A stretch of DNA of 64,000 bases from an uncultured bacterium (GTDB taxonomy: Bacteria > Krumholzibacteriota > Krumholzibacteriia > LZORAL124-64-63). Made by a program: the position numbers and the translations under genes. The notes below the pieces were generated by a model. The model was not told where the DNA came from. It was given only the letters and a program-made list of their open reading frames with translations, and did no database searches. The stretch covers positions 124,001 to 188,000 of the forward strand of contig CALMJK010000006.1 in assembly GCA_937864225.1 (NCBI GenBank), given 5' to 3'. Shown piece after piece: positions 25,953-35,255 of this stretch (its first letter is position 1; the number at the start of each line of letters is the position of its first letter).

Positions 25953-27458
25953 TCAGTCGCCCCGTTGCCGCGCGCGCAGCCGCGCCAGCACGCTGTTGCG
26001 CCGCCCGTATCCGAAGTAGATGACCAGCCCCAGGGCCAGCCACACGACCAGGCGCAGCCAGTTCTCGGCGGGCAGCGACAACATCAGAACCAGGCAGATC
26101 GCGATGCCGAGCAACGGCGTCAGCGGCGCCAGCGGCACGCGGAACGGTCGCTCGGCGCGCGGCTGCACGCGCCGCATGACGAGCACGGCGGCGCAGACGA
26201 CCACGAAGGCGAACAGGGTGCCGATGTTAGTCAGCTCGGCCAGCAGCCGCAGTGGCAACAGCGAGGCGAGGATCGACACGACGACGGCCGTCACGATCGT
26301 CGCCTTCCACGGCGTGCCGAAACTCGGATGCACCGCGGCGAACAGGCGGGGCGGGATCAGGCCGTCGCGCCCCATGGCCATCAGGATGCGCGGCTGGGCG
26401 AGCAACTGCACCAGCAGCACCGACGTGATGCCGGTGAGCGCGCCCACGTCGATCAGCCGGCGCGCCCACGGCAGGCCGCGCTGCGCGAAGGCGTCGGACA
26501 CCGGCGCGTCGATGTCGAGACGGTCGTACGGCACCATGCCGGTCAGCACGCCGGCCACCACGATGTAGAGCACGGTGCAGACGAGCAGCGACATGACGAT
26601 GCCCAGCGGCACGTCGCGCTGGGGGCGGCGCGTCTCCTCGGCCTGCGTCGAGACGGCGTCGAAGCCGAGGTAGGCGAAGAACATGATCGCCGCGCCCGCC
26701 AGGACGCCGACCGGCGCGCCGTCGGGGGCCGACTTTCCGAGCAGCGTGTGCCCGAAGATCGCCACGCCCGACCAGCCGTACGGCGCGAAGGGCCGCCAGT
26801 TGGCCGGGTCCACGTAGAAGGCGCCCACCGCGATCACGAACAGGATGACCGACAGCTTGACGGCGACCATGACGGCGTTGAAGCGGGCGCTCTCGCGGAT
26901 GCCGCGCACGAGGACCCAGGCCAGGATCGCGACGATCAGGATCGCCGGCAGATCGAGCACGGCGCCGGTCGCGACGAAACGGCCGAGCGCCGGGTCGAAG
27001 TCGAACGGCGCATTGCCGAGCGCGGCCGGGATGTGCGCCCCGAAGCTGTGCAGCAGGTCGCGGCAGTGCGCCGACCAGCCGTGCGCGACGGCCGCCGCCG
27101 CCACCGTGTACTCGAGCACCAGGTCCCAGCCGATGATCCAGGCCAGCAACTCGCCCAGCGTCGCGTAGGCGTAGGTGTAGGCCGACCCGGCCACCGGGGC
27201 CATCGAGGCGAACTCGGCGTAGCAGAGCGCCGAGAGCACGCAGGCCAGGCCGGCGACCATGAACGAGACGACGAGCGCCGGGCCCGTCTTGTCGTGGGCC
27301 GCCACTCCGGTCAGGATGAAGATGCCGGTGCCTACGATGCCGCCGATGCCCAGGGCGGTCAGCGTCCAGGGGCCGAGCACGCGGCGCAGGCGTTGCTCGC
27401 CGCGCGATTCATCGAGGAGCAGCGCGAGCGGCTTGCGCGCGAAGAGCGGATTCGGCAT
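25953..27458 (-). CDS. APC-family amino-acid permease (cationic amino-acid transporter type)
   Basis: The 501-residue membrane protein has about 12 hydrophobic segments. It opens RRVLGPWTLTALGIGGIVGTGIFILTG, the APC signature (Gly-rich unwound TM1), and has CYAEFASMAPVAGSAYTYAYATLGE (TM3) and FFAYLGFDAVSTQAEETRRPQRDVP (TM6 and the following loop). The extra transmembrane segments and the loop around WSAHCRDLL fit the CAT/YfnA subgroup that imports cationic or neutral amino acids; the exact substrate is unknown. A GGGAG site precedes the ATG. It is 30 nt downstream of the AmpG-like gene, so probably an operon. Confidence 0.9.
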   Translation of the reverse strand: MPNPLFARKPLALLLDESRGEQRLRRVLGPWTLTALGIGGIVGTGIFILTGVAAHDKTGPALVVSFMVAGLACVLSALCYAEFASMAPVAGSAYTYAYATLGELLAWIIGWDLVLEYTVAAAAVAHGWSAHCRDLLHSFGAHIPAALGNAPFDFDPALGRFVATGAVLDLPAILIVAILAWVLVRGIRESARFNAVMVAVKLSVILFVIAVGAFYVDPANWRPFAPYGWSGVAIFGHTLLGKSAPDGAPVGVLAGAAIMFFAYLGFDAVSTQAEETRRPQRDVPLGIVMSLLVCTVLYIVVAGVLTGMVPYDRLDIDAPVSDAFAQRGLPWARRLIDVGALTGITSVLLVQLLAQPRILMAMGRDGLIPPRLFAAVHPSFGTPWKATIVTAVVVSILASLLPLRLLAELTNIGTLFAFVVVCAAVLVMRRVQPRAERPFRVPLAPLTPLLGIAICLVLMLSLPAENWLRLVVWLALGLVIYFGYGRRNSVLARLRARQRGD

Positions 27459-27488
27459 CGAGCGTCTCCCGTGCGGTTGATCGGGTCG

Positions 27489-28763
27489 TCAAGGCCGGCG
27501 CGCGGGGGCCGGTTCGTCGTCGAGGTGCGGCAGCAGCGGCAGCACGGCCAGTCCCGGCAGGCCGGCCAGCAGCACCAGCAGGAAGAAGGCGCGATAGCCG
27601 ATCGCCTCCTGGATCGCGCCGCTGACCATGCCGGGCAACATCATGCCCAGCGCCATCAGCCCCGTCGCGATCGCGTAATGCGACGTGCGGTGCTCTCCCC
27701 GCGAGACGCGCATAAGGTACACCATGAAAGCCGTGAAACCGAGTCCGTAGCCGAGCTGCTCGACGGCGACGAGGGCGAAGGCGAGCGTCGGCGCTGGCTG
27801 GGCGTGCGCCATGTACAGATAGGCGGCGTGAGGCACGTTCAAGGTCAGGGCCAGCGGCCAGAGCATGCGCCGCAGTCCGAAGCGCGCGATCAGCCACCCG
27901 CCCGCGACACCGCCCACGATCAGGCACCCCAGTCCCACCGTGCCGTAGGCGAGCCCCACCTGCGCGGTCGTGAAGCCCAGGCCGCCCGTTTCCCGGCCGT
28001 CGAGCAAAAAGGGCGTGGCCAGCTTGAGCAGCATCGACTCGCCGAGACGGTAGAGCAGAATGAAGGCCACGATCGCGACCACTCTCGGCTGGCGGAACCA
28101 GGACGCGAAGATCGGCCTCCAGCCGGCGCGACCCGGGGCGCCGGCGCGGGCGCGGGGCGCGTCGGTGTCCGGGCGGGGCAGGGCGAAGCCGTGCCACGCC
28201 CGCAGGACGCCGTAGACCGCCGCCGCGCCTCCGAAGGCAAACGTCCAGGCCAGCGGCACGTCGCCCAGGCTTATCTCGAGCCGTCCCGCGACGGTCACGA
28301 GCAGTCCGGAGCCGAAGATCATCGCAGCGCGATAGAAGAGCGTGCGCACGCCCACGAACCAGGCCTGCTGGTGATCGTCGAGCGCGTAGAGGTAGAAGCC
28401 GTCGGCGGCGATGTCGTGCGTGGCCGACACGAACGCGGCCAGCGTGAACGCCGCCAGCGAGACGGCGAAGAAGGCCGGCAAGCGCACGGCGGCGGCGATG
28501 CCCGCCAGGCAGAGGGCCATCGCCAGCTGCGTGGTCAGGATCCAACCGCGCTTCGTCGCGCGCAGGTCGACGAGCGGGCCCCAGAGCATCTTCACGACCC
28601 ATGGCAGGTAGAGGAGGCTGGTCCAGAACGCGATCGCCGCGTTGTCCACGCCCAGCCGCTTGTAAAGGATCACCGAGACGGTGTTGACGAGGATGTACGG
28701 CACGCCCTCGGCGAAGTAGAGGGTAGGCACGAAGGTCCAGGGGCTGCGGGGCGGACGGGGCAA
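27489..28763 (-). CDS. AmpG-like MFS transporter
   Basis: The 424-residue carrier starts at TTG 28763 after GGGAGG; further upstream the frame is Arg/Ser-rich with no membrane character. It shows the AmpG/PAT-MTP layout: TLYFAEGVPYILVNTVSVILYKRLGVDN at the N-terminus, LPWVVKMLWGPLVD after TM2, and ATHDIAADGFYLYALD, motifs of muropeptide permeases and acetyl-CoA transporters. About 12 hydrophobic segments follow. A role in uptake of anhydromuropeptides or peptides is plausible by homology but not proven. It precedes the permease by 30 nt and could be co-expressed. Confidence 0.8.
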   Translation of the reverse strand: MPRPPRSPWTFVPTLYFAEGVPYILVNTVSVILYKRLGVDNAAIAFWTSLLYLPWVVKMLWGPLVDLRATKRGWILTTQLAMALCLAGIAAAVRLPAFFAVSLAAFTLAAFVSATHDIAADGFYLYALDDHQQAWFVGVRTLFYRAAMIFGSGLLVTVAGRLEISLGDVPLAWTFAFGGAAAVYGVLRAWHGFALPRPDTDAPRARAGAPGRAGWRPIFASWFRQPRVVAIVAFILLYRLGESMLLKLATPFLLDGRETGGLGFTTAQVGLAYGTVGLGCLIVGGVAGGWLIARFGLRRMLWPLALTLNVPHAAYLYMAHAQPAPTLAFALVAVEQLGYGLGFTAFMVYLMRVSRGEHRTSHYAIATGLMALGMMLPGMVSGAIQEAIGYRAFFLLVLLAGLPGLAVLPLLPHLDDEPAPARRP

Positions 28764-28890
28764 GGCGCCTCCCGGGCGGCTGTCAGCGACGCCGCGACAT
28801 CTTGACGGTCCGGGACCGCGCGGGCAACCGCGCAGTGGGCGGGAGGGGCGGTCCTTTGCGGCACCGCCCCGCGACGGCATCCTTCCGCGC

Positions 28891-30210
28891 CTAGAGCGCC
28901 AGGTCGTCGTCCACGCACCGCGTGAGGGCGCTGTACTTCTTCGGCCCGCGGTCGAGCGCCTGCAGCCATTCATAGAGCAGCTCGGGACCGGCGCCGGGCC
29001 TGGTCAGCTTCTTGTCGACGGACCAGACCTGTCCCCAATCGGCGCGCAGGCTGCCGGCGCTGTGTCCTGTCACCCGGGCCGCGTACGGATCGCCCGCCGG
29101 GACGGGCTGACCGGACGTGATGTCGACCGGAGTCGCCGTCAGTTCGCCAAGATAGTCACTGTGGTAGCTGTACTCGCCGCGCTGGCTGAGCGTCACGGTC
29201 AGGTTGAACGTGATTGGGCCCGCCACCAGCAGGTAGTCCTCTGGACCGGCGCTGCAGAACGGCTTGGGCACGACCTGGCCGTATGAGAGATCCACGCTCT
29301 GCGCCCAGGTGCCTGGCACCAGCGGTGCCTGCCCCGTCAGGTTCAGGATCGTGGCCTCTCCGTCGGAGGACAGCGGCACGTCCGCCGCCACCGGCGGCGG
29401 CGGCCCGCCGATCAGCGCGATCAGCTCCGGCGGCAGGCCGTTGTAGATCACCGCCGGGATCGCGCGGAAGGACGGCGCCGCGTTGATCGTCCCGCTCGGC
29501 AGGACCGGGGTCGCGCCGCCGAGCAAGCCGCTGCGCATCAGGTCCGCCACGACGATCTGTTGGGCGATCTCCCAACTGAGCACCTGGTGGTCGGCGGTGC
29601 CGGGGATCCGGACCTCGAAGTGCGCGCCGCCGAGCGTCCACTCGCCACCGGTCCCGTCCGCCACGCCGGTGTGGAAAAGCCGCAGGTGGAAGCGCACCGG
29701 GTCGTAAGCCCCGAGCATGAGTTGCACGACGCTCCCGACCCAGCCGTCGGGGCCTGCCGCGTACGTCGTCTGGACCGCGCCGCCGATGCAGTCCGTCCAC
29801 GTCGCGTTGAAGGGCCAGGCGTCGGGCAGGCCGAAGGCCGTGCGGTCGCCGTCGAGCGCGAGGAGGGCGGCGCGGACCCGCACGGGGTCCGCCTGGCCGC
29901 ACAGCAGAAGATTGATGGGATCGACCGGTTCGCCGGAGAACGAGGCGCCGGTGTAAGGCCAGAAGGTGAGGTTGTCGACCGTGACCAGGCCGGACGGAGG
30001 CGCGTCGCCGTCGTTGCGCACGATGGAGAGCGCCCCGGCCTCAAGCTGCGGCGTCGGCTCCATGCTCTTGAGGTCCCACCCGTCCTTGCCGGGCCCCGTG
30101 ACGGTTGGCGCCAGCGGGTCCTCCTCCCGGGAGCAGCCGGTCCAGGCCGCCATCCCCGCCGCGACGAGTATCGCCGCGGCCGCGATGCTGACGATTCGTC
30201 CGTGTGCCAT
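28891..30210 (-). CDS. Lipoprotein of unknown function
   Basis: The 439-residue protein starts at an ATG preceded by GAAGAAGGGGG. The N-terminus has a lipoprotein signal with lipobox AWTGC (Cys26), followed by SREEDPLAP, a +2 Ser that fits outer-membrane sorting. The mature part is acidic, rich in beta-strand-like segments and Pro/Gly, with no recognised catalytic motif. Cys pairs (LLLCG, WTDCIGG, KPFCSAG, LTRCVD) could form disulfides. Its 3' end is 127 nt from the AmpG-like gene, so co-transcription is uncertain. No function is proposed. Confidence 0.75.
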   Translation of the reverse strand: MAHGRIVSIAAAAILVAAGMAAWTGCSREEDPLAPTVTGPGKDGWDLKSMEPTPQLEAGALSIVRNDGDAPPSGLVTVDNLTFWPYTGASFSGEPVDPINLLLCGQADPVRVRAALLALDGDRTAFGLPDAWPFNATWTDCIGGAVQTTYAAGPDGWVGSVVQLMLGAYDPVRFHLRLFHTGVADGTGGEWTLGGAHFEVRIPGTADHQVLSWEIAQQIVVADLMRSGLLGGATPVLPSGTINAAPSFRAIPAVIYNGLPPELIALIGGPPPPVAADVPLSSDGEATILNLTGQAPLVPGTWAQSVDLSYGQVVPKPFCSAGPEDYLLVAGPITFNLTVTLSQRGEYSYHSDYLGELTATPVDITSGQPVPAGDPYAARVTGHSAGSLRADWGQVWSVDKKLTRPGAGPELLYEWLQALDRGPKKYSALTRCVDDDLAL

Positions 30211-30359
30211 CGTGAACCCCCTTCTTCGTGGATGCCGGGAGCGTTCCATCCGGCGCGCCCGCGCGCTCCCACCGCAGGCGGCGGGAGGGTCATCTCAAGC
30301 GGCGTACCAAGCCATGGATGTCGCCGACAATTCCATAAGTCCATCAATAATAATTATTT

Positions 30360-30434
30360 ACAGACATATCTGTTCCCGGGGCGCCGGAGGTTCGCCCTTT
30401 CCCCGTCGGGTGCTCGGCATACAGGTGTATCTGT
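30360..30434. repeat. Paired 14-bp sites upstream of the kinase gene
   Basis: ACAGACATATCTGT (30360-30373) and ACAGGTGTATCTGT (30421-30434) share 11 of 14 bases (ACAG-N3-TATCTGT) and each is an inverted repeat (ACAGA/TCTGT and ACAG/CTGT). Their starts are 61 bp apart, about six helical turns, so a bound dimer pair would face the same side of the DNA. They lie between the divergent lipoprotein and histidine-kinase genes in an AT-rich patch (30340-30360). A regulator binding site is likely; the protein is unknown. Confidence 0.45.
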
Positions 30435-30478
30435 CCGCGCACGGTGCGCGGTGATAGCATGGGAGTGGGGGTTGAGCC

Positions 30479-32878
30479 TTGTCCCGAGCCCTGCGTCGCG
30501 TTCACCTGGCCCTGTCGCTGCTCGGCTTGGCCGTGGGGCTGTGGGGCTTCGCGCGCCTGCCGCAACTGTCGGAATTCCCGCCCGGCTTCGCGCCGCCGGC
30601 GTTCTGGCCCGTGCGCGTGGGGGAGGCGTCGGCCGGGTCCGCGGCCGAGTTGCGCTTCTTGGTGCAGGCGCGGCCCCACGGGTCGCCGCTGGCGCTCGAG
30701 AGCCCGGAGGGCCGCCAGGCCATCATTCCCGAACCGCAGCTGACGCGCACCCATCTGGCCCTCACCCTAACCGACGGCCTGCTCTTCCTGCTCGTGAACA
30801 TGCTGGTCTTCGTACCGCGGCTGGACCGCACCTCGGCGCGCCCGTTCTACTGGCTCACCCTGGTCACGGGGGTCTCGATCCTGATTGGGGGTCTCTACCT
30901 GCCGCGCCCGGGCAGCGCGCCCGATGCGGCGACCGCCGTGACCTGGCTGGCCTGCCTGACCTTCCTGCCCGTGTTCTTCACGCGACTCGGGCTCGAGTTT
31001 CCGACCCGGCGACGCTGGCTGGCCCGCGCCCCGCGACTGCCGTGGCTGTTCGTCGCGGTAGCGGCGATCCTGACGGTCTGGCAGGCGGCCGCCTACCTGG
31101 GCTACTTCGGCCGTCCCGCTCCCGCGGCTTGGCGCGCCGCCGCGCTGCCACGTCTGGCCGCGCAGGGCCTGCTGGTGGTCGGCGTGGCGGGCGGACTGTT
31201 CCTGTTGCTGGACAACCTGCGTCTGGTGCAGCTGACGCGCGAGCGACAGCAGCTCAAGTGGCTCATCTGGGGTTTCGCGATCGGTGTCACGCCCTACGTG
31301 TTTCTGCGCACGTTGCCGGGCTTTTTCGGGCTCCGCTCGCCCTTCGGACCGGCCTTCGATCGTGTTTGCGAGATGACCGTGCCGGTCGCGTTCACGTTGG
31401 CGGTCGTGCGCTGGAAGTTCCTCGACATCGACATCATCATCCGGCGCAGCCTCGTGTACACGACCCTCGCGGCCGTCCTGACGGGCGTCTACGTCATGAT
31501 CGCCGTGCTGATCGGCGCGCGCGTGCGCGAGCTGCTGCCCGCGACGGCGCCTTACATCCCGGTCGTCGCGGCGCTCGCGGCGGCCGCTCTCTTCACGCCG
31601 ACGCGCCGCGCCATCGGGAGCTGGATCGACCGCACGTTCTTCCGCATCCGGTACGTCCACGGCGTGGCCTTGCGCGAACTGGAGGACGCGCTGCCCGCGG
31701 CCGCGGGGCCGCAGGAGATCGCCGCGCTGCTGTGCGAGCTCATCGGGCGCACGCTGGAAGTGCGCGGCTGCGCGGTCGTGGAGATCGGCGGCGGACTCGC
31801 GGCGGGCGGAGGGTTCGACGGGGACGCGGCCGGCATCGCCCGCGCGCTGCTGCCTCACGCCGCGCCGGCAGCCCTGTTCGCCGCGCCCGGCGCGACCAGC
31901 CTGCCAGAACTCGAGAGCTCCGCCTTCCCGGCGGAGCTGCGCGCCGTCGGCTGCGCCCTGGCCGCGCCGTTGGGGGACGGCGAAGCTGGAGCCGCGGTCT
32001 GGCTGCTGCTGGGCGAAAAGCGCAGCGAAAGGCGCTTCATCGAACAGGACCTCGACCTGGTCACCGCGGCCGCAACGAGCGCGGCCGCCGCGCTCGAACG
32101 GATCCGCCTGGTGCGTCGCGCGGCCGACGAGGAAGTGGCGCGGCAGCGACTGGACGAGATCGATCGCCTCAAGAACGATTTCCTGTCGCGGGTGGCTCAC
32201 GACCTGCGCACTCCGATCACGTCCATCACGTGGTCGGCAGACAACCTGCTCGACGGCGTCGTCGGTGGCGTGAACGAGCGTCAGCGCAACTGTCTGCTCT
32301 CGATGAAGGCGGCGGCGGGGCAACTCGGGCGGCTCGTCAGCAACCTGTTGGAAATCAGCCGGCTGGAGGTGGGACGCCCGCAGATCGAGATTTCGTCCGT
32401 GGACCTGCGGGCCGTGGTTGGCGAGGCGGCCCTCGCCATGGCGCCGATCGCTGCCGCGCGCGGCGTGAGGATCGAGACGGATGCGCCGGCCGAACTGCCG
32501 CAGGCGCATGGAGATCGTGAGAAACTCAGCGAGGTCGTCGCGAACCTGCTGGAGAACGCCGGCCGCTACTCGCCGGACGGCGCGGCCGTCGAAGTGACGC
32601 TGTCTGCGCCGCCGCCGTCGCGGCGCGTGCTCTTGTGCGTGCGCGACCACGGACCCGGCCTGGGGGAGGGGGAGGCGGAGTTCATCTTCGACCGTTTTCG
32701 CCAGGGTCGGCCCAGTCCGTGGACCGCCCCAGGCGGATTCGGGCTCGGTCTGTACGTCGTGAAGTCCTACGTGGAATTGATGGGCGGTGTCGTGACCGCG
32801 CGGAACCACCCTGGGGGAGGCGCCGAGTTCGGCGTCGAGCTCCCGACGCGTCTCGATGGCCTGGAGGAAGGCGCATGA
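30479..32878 (+). CDS. ComP-like membrane histidine kinase with GAF domain
   Basis: The 799-residue kinase begins at TTG 30479 behind a Gly-rich GGGAGTGGGGG site; an in-frame stop just upstream excludes an earlier start. Domains: transmembrane helix near residue 10-26, an extracytoplasmic segment to about 95, then seven or so more hydrophobic segments (100-390) including the RERQQLKWLIWGF motif of ComP-type sensors. A GAF domain covers about 405-545, followed by HisKA with H-box RVAHDLRTPITSI (His574) and HATPase_c (NLLENAGRYSP, DHGPGLG, GFGLGLYVVK). It senses an unknown membrane signal and passes phosphate to the coupled response regulator (4-nt ATGA overlap). Confidence 0.9.
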   Translation: MSRALRRVHLALSLLGLAVGLWGFARLPQLSEFPPGFAPPAFWPVRVGEASAGSAAELRFLVQARPHGSPLALESPEGRQAIIPEPQLTRTHLALTLTDGLLFLLVNMLVFVPRLDRTSARPFYWLTLVTGVSILIGGLYLPRPGSAPDAATAVTWLACLTFLPVFFTRLGLEFPTRRRWLARAPRLPWLFVAVAAILTVWQAAAYLGYFGRPAPAAWRAAALPRLAAQGLLVVGVAGGLFLLLDNLRLVQLTRERQQLKWLIWGFAIGVTPYVFLRTLPGFFGLRSPFGPAFDRVCEMTVPVAFTLAVVRWKFLDIDIIIRRSLVYTTLAAVLTGVYVMIAVLIGARVRELLPATAPYIPVVAALAAAALFTPTRRAIGSWIDRTFFRIRYVHGVALRELEDALPAAAGPQEIAALLCELIGRTLEVRGCAVVEIGGGLAAGGGFDGDAAGIARALLPHAAPAALFAAPGATSLPELESSAFPAELRAVGCALAAPLGDGEAGAAVWLLLGEKRSERRFIEQDLDLVTAAATSAAAALERIRLVRRAADEEVARQRLDEIDRLKNDFLSRVAHDLRTPITSITWSADNLLDGVVGGVNERQRNCLLSMKAAAGQLGRLVSNLLEISRLEVGRPQIEISSVDLRAVVGEAALAMAPIAAARGVRIETDAPAELPQAHGDREKLSEVVANLLENAGRYSPDGAAVEVTLSAPPPSRRVLLCVRDHGPGLGEGEAEFIFDRFRQGRPSPWTAPGGFGLGLYVVKSYVELMGGVVTARNHPGGGAEFGVELPTRLDGLEEGA

Positions 32879-34263
32879 AGGCTAACGTGCTGATCGTGGA
32901 CGACGACGCCGGCTTGCGCCGCGCCCTGGCGGACCGACTGGCCTTCTGGGGTCACGCGACGAGCGAGGCCGCCGACGGGGTCTGTGCGCTGTCCGAGGCC
33001 GCGCGCCAGGAGTTCGACCTCGTGCTGCTGGACCTGACGATGCCTGGTCTCTGCGGCCTGGACACGCTGCGCCGTCTGAAGGAGGCCGGCTGCTGCGCCG
33101 AAGTCGTGATCCTCACCGCGCACGGCACCGTGGAGGCGGCGGTCGAGGCCCTCAAGCTGGGCGCGACGGATTTCCTGACCAAGCCGGCCGACTTCGCGCT
33201 GCTGCAGGCGGTCGTCGAGCGCGCGCTTGAGAAACGGCGCCTGCAACGGGTCAACCGAGCCCTGGCCGAGCGCCTGGCGCCGGGCGACGGGTTCGTGGCC
33301 GGCGATTCGTCCGCAATGCGCCAGCTGCTCGACACGGCCGCGCGCGCGGCCCGCTCCAACGCGGTCGTGCTCGTCACGGGCGAGAGCGGCAGCGGCAAGC
33401 AGGTGATGGCCGAGTACATTCACGGGCAAAGCCAGCGCGCTCGCGGCCCGTTCGTGTACGTCAACTGCGTGGCGCTCTCCGACGAGCTGATCGAGTCCAC
33501 CCTGTTCGGCCACGAAAAGGGCGCCTTCACGGGCGCCATCGCGCGCAAGGAAGGCCGCATCGACGCCGCGGCGGGTGGCACGGCATTCCTCGACGAGGTC
33601 GGCGACATCACGGCGCGCCTGCAGAGCAAGTTGTTGCACTTTCTCGAAACGAACCAGTTCGAGCGAGTCGGCGGCACACGCACGATCACGGTGGATTGCC
33701 GCATCGTGACCGCCACCAACCGCGATCTCGAAGCGGAGGTGCGCGAGGGCCGTTTCCGGCAGGATCTCTACTTCCGACTGAACGTGATCCGCCTGCACGT
33801 GCCGCCGCTGCGCGAGCGGCCCGAAGACATCCCGCTGCTGGCGCAGGTCTTCCTCGACCGCTACGCCGTCGAGATGGGCCGGACGCGCCTGAAGCTGGCC
33901 TCGCGCACGGCCGAAATCCTGCAGCGCTACCAGTGGCCGGGCAACGTGCGGCAACTGCGCAACGCGGTCGAGCGCATGGTTGTGCTCGCCCGCGCCGACA
34001 CGCTCACGCCCGACCTGCTGCCGCCCGAGATCTTTCTGCCGGCCGAGCAGCTGGTCGCGGGGCCCGAGCGCTCGATCGCGGCAGCCGCGGGCGGCGCGGG
34101 CGAGGAAGACGTCGCGCCACTGCACGACGCCGTCCGGGCGTTCCGGCGCGCACACATCGCGCGGGCTCTCGCCCGCACCGGAGGCAACCAGACGAAGGCC
34201 GCGCAGCTGCTAGGGCTGCAGCGGACCTTCCTGAATCGCCTGATCAAGGAGTACGGGCTGTAG
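32875..34263 (+). CDS. NtrC-family sigma54-dependent response regulator
   Basis: The 462-residue regulator has a receiver domain (1-120; LIVDDD, phospho-Asp53 in LLDLTMPG, Thr in ILTAHG and Lys in LTKPAD), an AAA+ sigma54-interaction domain (about 135-365; Walker A GESGSGKQ, intact GAFTGA loop, R-finger PPLRERPEDIP) and a C-terminal Fis-type HTH (NQTKAAQLLGLQRTFLNRLI). With GAFTGA intact it should activate RpoN promoters. No clear GG-N10-GC sigma54 promoter was spotted in the window. The start ATG overlaps the kinase stop; GGAGGAAGG is 5 nt upstream. Confidence 0.94.
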   Translation: MKANVLIVDDDAGLRRALADRLAFWGHATSEAADGVCALSEAARQEFDLVLLDLTMPGLCGLDTLRRLKEAGCCAEVVILTAHGTVEAAVEALKLGATDFLTKPADFALLQAVVERALEKRRLQRVNRALAERLAPGDGFVAGDSSAMRQLLDTAARAARSNAVVLVTGESGSGKQVMAEYIHGQSQRARGPFVYVNCVALSDELIESTLFGHEKGAFTGAIARKEGRIDAAAGGTAFLDEVGDITARLQSKLLHFLETNQFERVGGTRTITVDCRIVTATNRDLEAEVREGRFRQDLYFRLNVIRLHVPPLRERPEDIPLLAQVFLDRYAVEMGRTRLKLASRTAEILQRYQWPGNVRQLRNAVERMVVLARADTLTPDLLPPEIFLPAEQLVAGPERSIAAAAGGAGEEDVAPLHDAVRAFRRAHIARALARTGGNQTKAAQLLGLQRTFLNRLIKEYGL

Positions 34264-34269
34264 GCCCCG

Positions 34270-34515
34270 TCACCCGCGAAACATTGCGCCGCCGGCGGGA
34301 TCCCAATCGCCCGGGCTGCAGTATCCCGCCAGCGCGAGAGCGCCCCCCAGCGCGAGGCCGCCGATTCGGGCGTCGGCGTGCCGACCAGTCCGAGCAACGT
34401 CAGGCTGTCTTCCTGCGCGGGGGCCAGTTCTCGCGCGGCGAAAGCGGGCGACGCCGACAGCTCCAATCCGGTCAGGAGCAGGATCGTCACGTCCCGCCAT
34501 GAGCGAGTGTTTCAT
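34270..34515 (-). pseudogene. Short exported-protein gene, apparently frameshifted twice
   Basis: Downstream of the CPBP gene a GAGAGG site precedes ATG 34515 (MKHSLMAG). After eight codons the coding pattern moves to the next frame, where VTILLLTGLELSASPAFA followed by ARELAPAQ completes a perfect signal peptide with an AFA cleavage site; deletion of one C would restore it. About 25 codons later (after GTPTPESA) the best frame returns to the first, giving IGGLALGGALALAGYC and ending WDPAGGAMFRG before TGA at 34270. Both parts keep GC-rich third positions. This suggests a decayed or mis-assembled small secreted-protein gene; programmed frameshifting is less likely. Confidence 0.35.
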
Positions 34516-34538
34516 GACGAACCACCTCTCCGCAGTCA

Positions 34539-35255
34539 TCACCGCATCCAAACCACGAACCAGTCCATCGCCACGCCCACCGTCCAGTGGATGACCACGG
34601 CGGGCCAGATCGAACGGCAACGCAGGGTGATCGCGCCCAGTGCGAGACCCGCCGGGATCGCTGACAGCGTTTCCAGCGCGGGCCGCGCGAAGTGCGCGGT
34701 CACCGAAAGCGCGGTTTGCAGCGCGTTGGCGGGGCCGGCGCCGAGCCGCCCGCGCAAGCCCAGCAGCAGCACGCCGCGAAAGAGCAGTTCCCACGCGACG
34801 TAGTAGACCAGCAGCAGCGCGGCGTGTGGGAGGAACGACGCCGGCGTCGGCGCGAGCGCGCGGTCGAGCGGGTACACGGCACGCATGGCGGGATCGGCCG
34901 CCGCCAAGCGGCCGGCGAGGACCGCGACCGGAATACCGATTGCGGTCCACGCGAGGCCGGCCCGCACGCGCCCGGCTCCCAGTCCCACGTCGCGCGTGCG
35001 CAGACCGCCCAGGCGAGCGCCCAGCAGCGGCAGCAGGCCCAGGAGCAGGCCGGCTGCGAGCCAGTGCGCAGGCGCGGGCAAGGGCGCGCCGCTCAGAGGA
35101 GACCAACCCTGTCCTGCCGCGCGCAGGCCGAGCTGATCGGCGCGGGTCCAGTAGTGGAACAGCGTCAGCGCCAGCGCGGCGAGCGTCAGCAGGGGCGCCG
35201 CGCGCCCAGGCGCGGGCAGGCGCCGCGTCCGCCGCCAGTCGATAGGTTTCACCAT
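34539..35255 (-). CDS. CPBP-family intramembrane protease-like protein
   Basis: The 238-residue membrane protein has about six hydrophobic segments. It shows the CPBP/Rce1-like motifs: YVAWELLFRGVLLLGL in place of EExxxR, TALSVTAHF (His of motif 2) and VVIHWTVGVAMDW (motif 3 His). The first Glu of the EE pair is Trp here, so proteolytic activity is doubtful although the second Glu, Arg and both His remain. The ATG follows GGAGGTGGG and overlaps the upstream epimerase gene by 7 nt. It is the last intact gene of a five-gene operon. Confidence 0.75.
   Translation of the reverse strand: MVKPIDWRRTRRLPAPGRAAPLLTLAALALTLFHYWTRADQLGLRAAGQGWSPLSGAPLPAPAHWLAAGLLLGLLPLLGARLGGLRTRDVGLGAGRVRAGLAWTAIGIPVAVLAGRLAAADPAMRAVYPLDRALAPTPASFLPHAALLLVYYVAWELLFRGVLLLGLRGRLGAGPANALQTALSVTAHFARPALETLSAIPAGLALGAITLRCRSIWPAVVIHWTVGVAMDWFVVWMR

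Noticed and set aside
25854-28805. 983-codon plus-strand frame
   Set aside because: His/Gln/Arg-rich antisense shadow of the permease and AmpG-like genes.
33570-33590. Sigma54-like TGGCACGGCATTCC
   Set aside because: Lies inside the response regulator coding sequence; GC/TG spacing of the -12 element is wrong and no gene starts nearby.
34264-34538. Antisense open frame of 187 codons extending into the response regulator
   Set aside because: Only the first third has signal-peptide character; beyond 34270 it is antisense to the Fis HTH.
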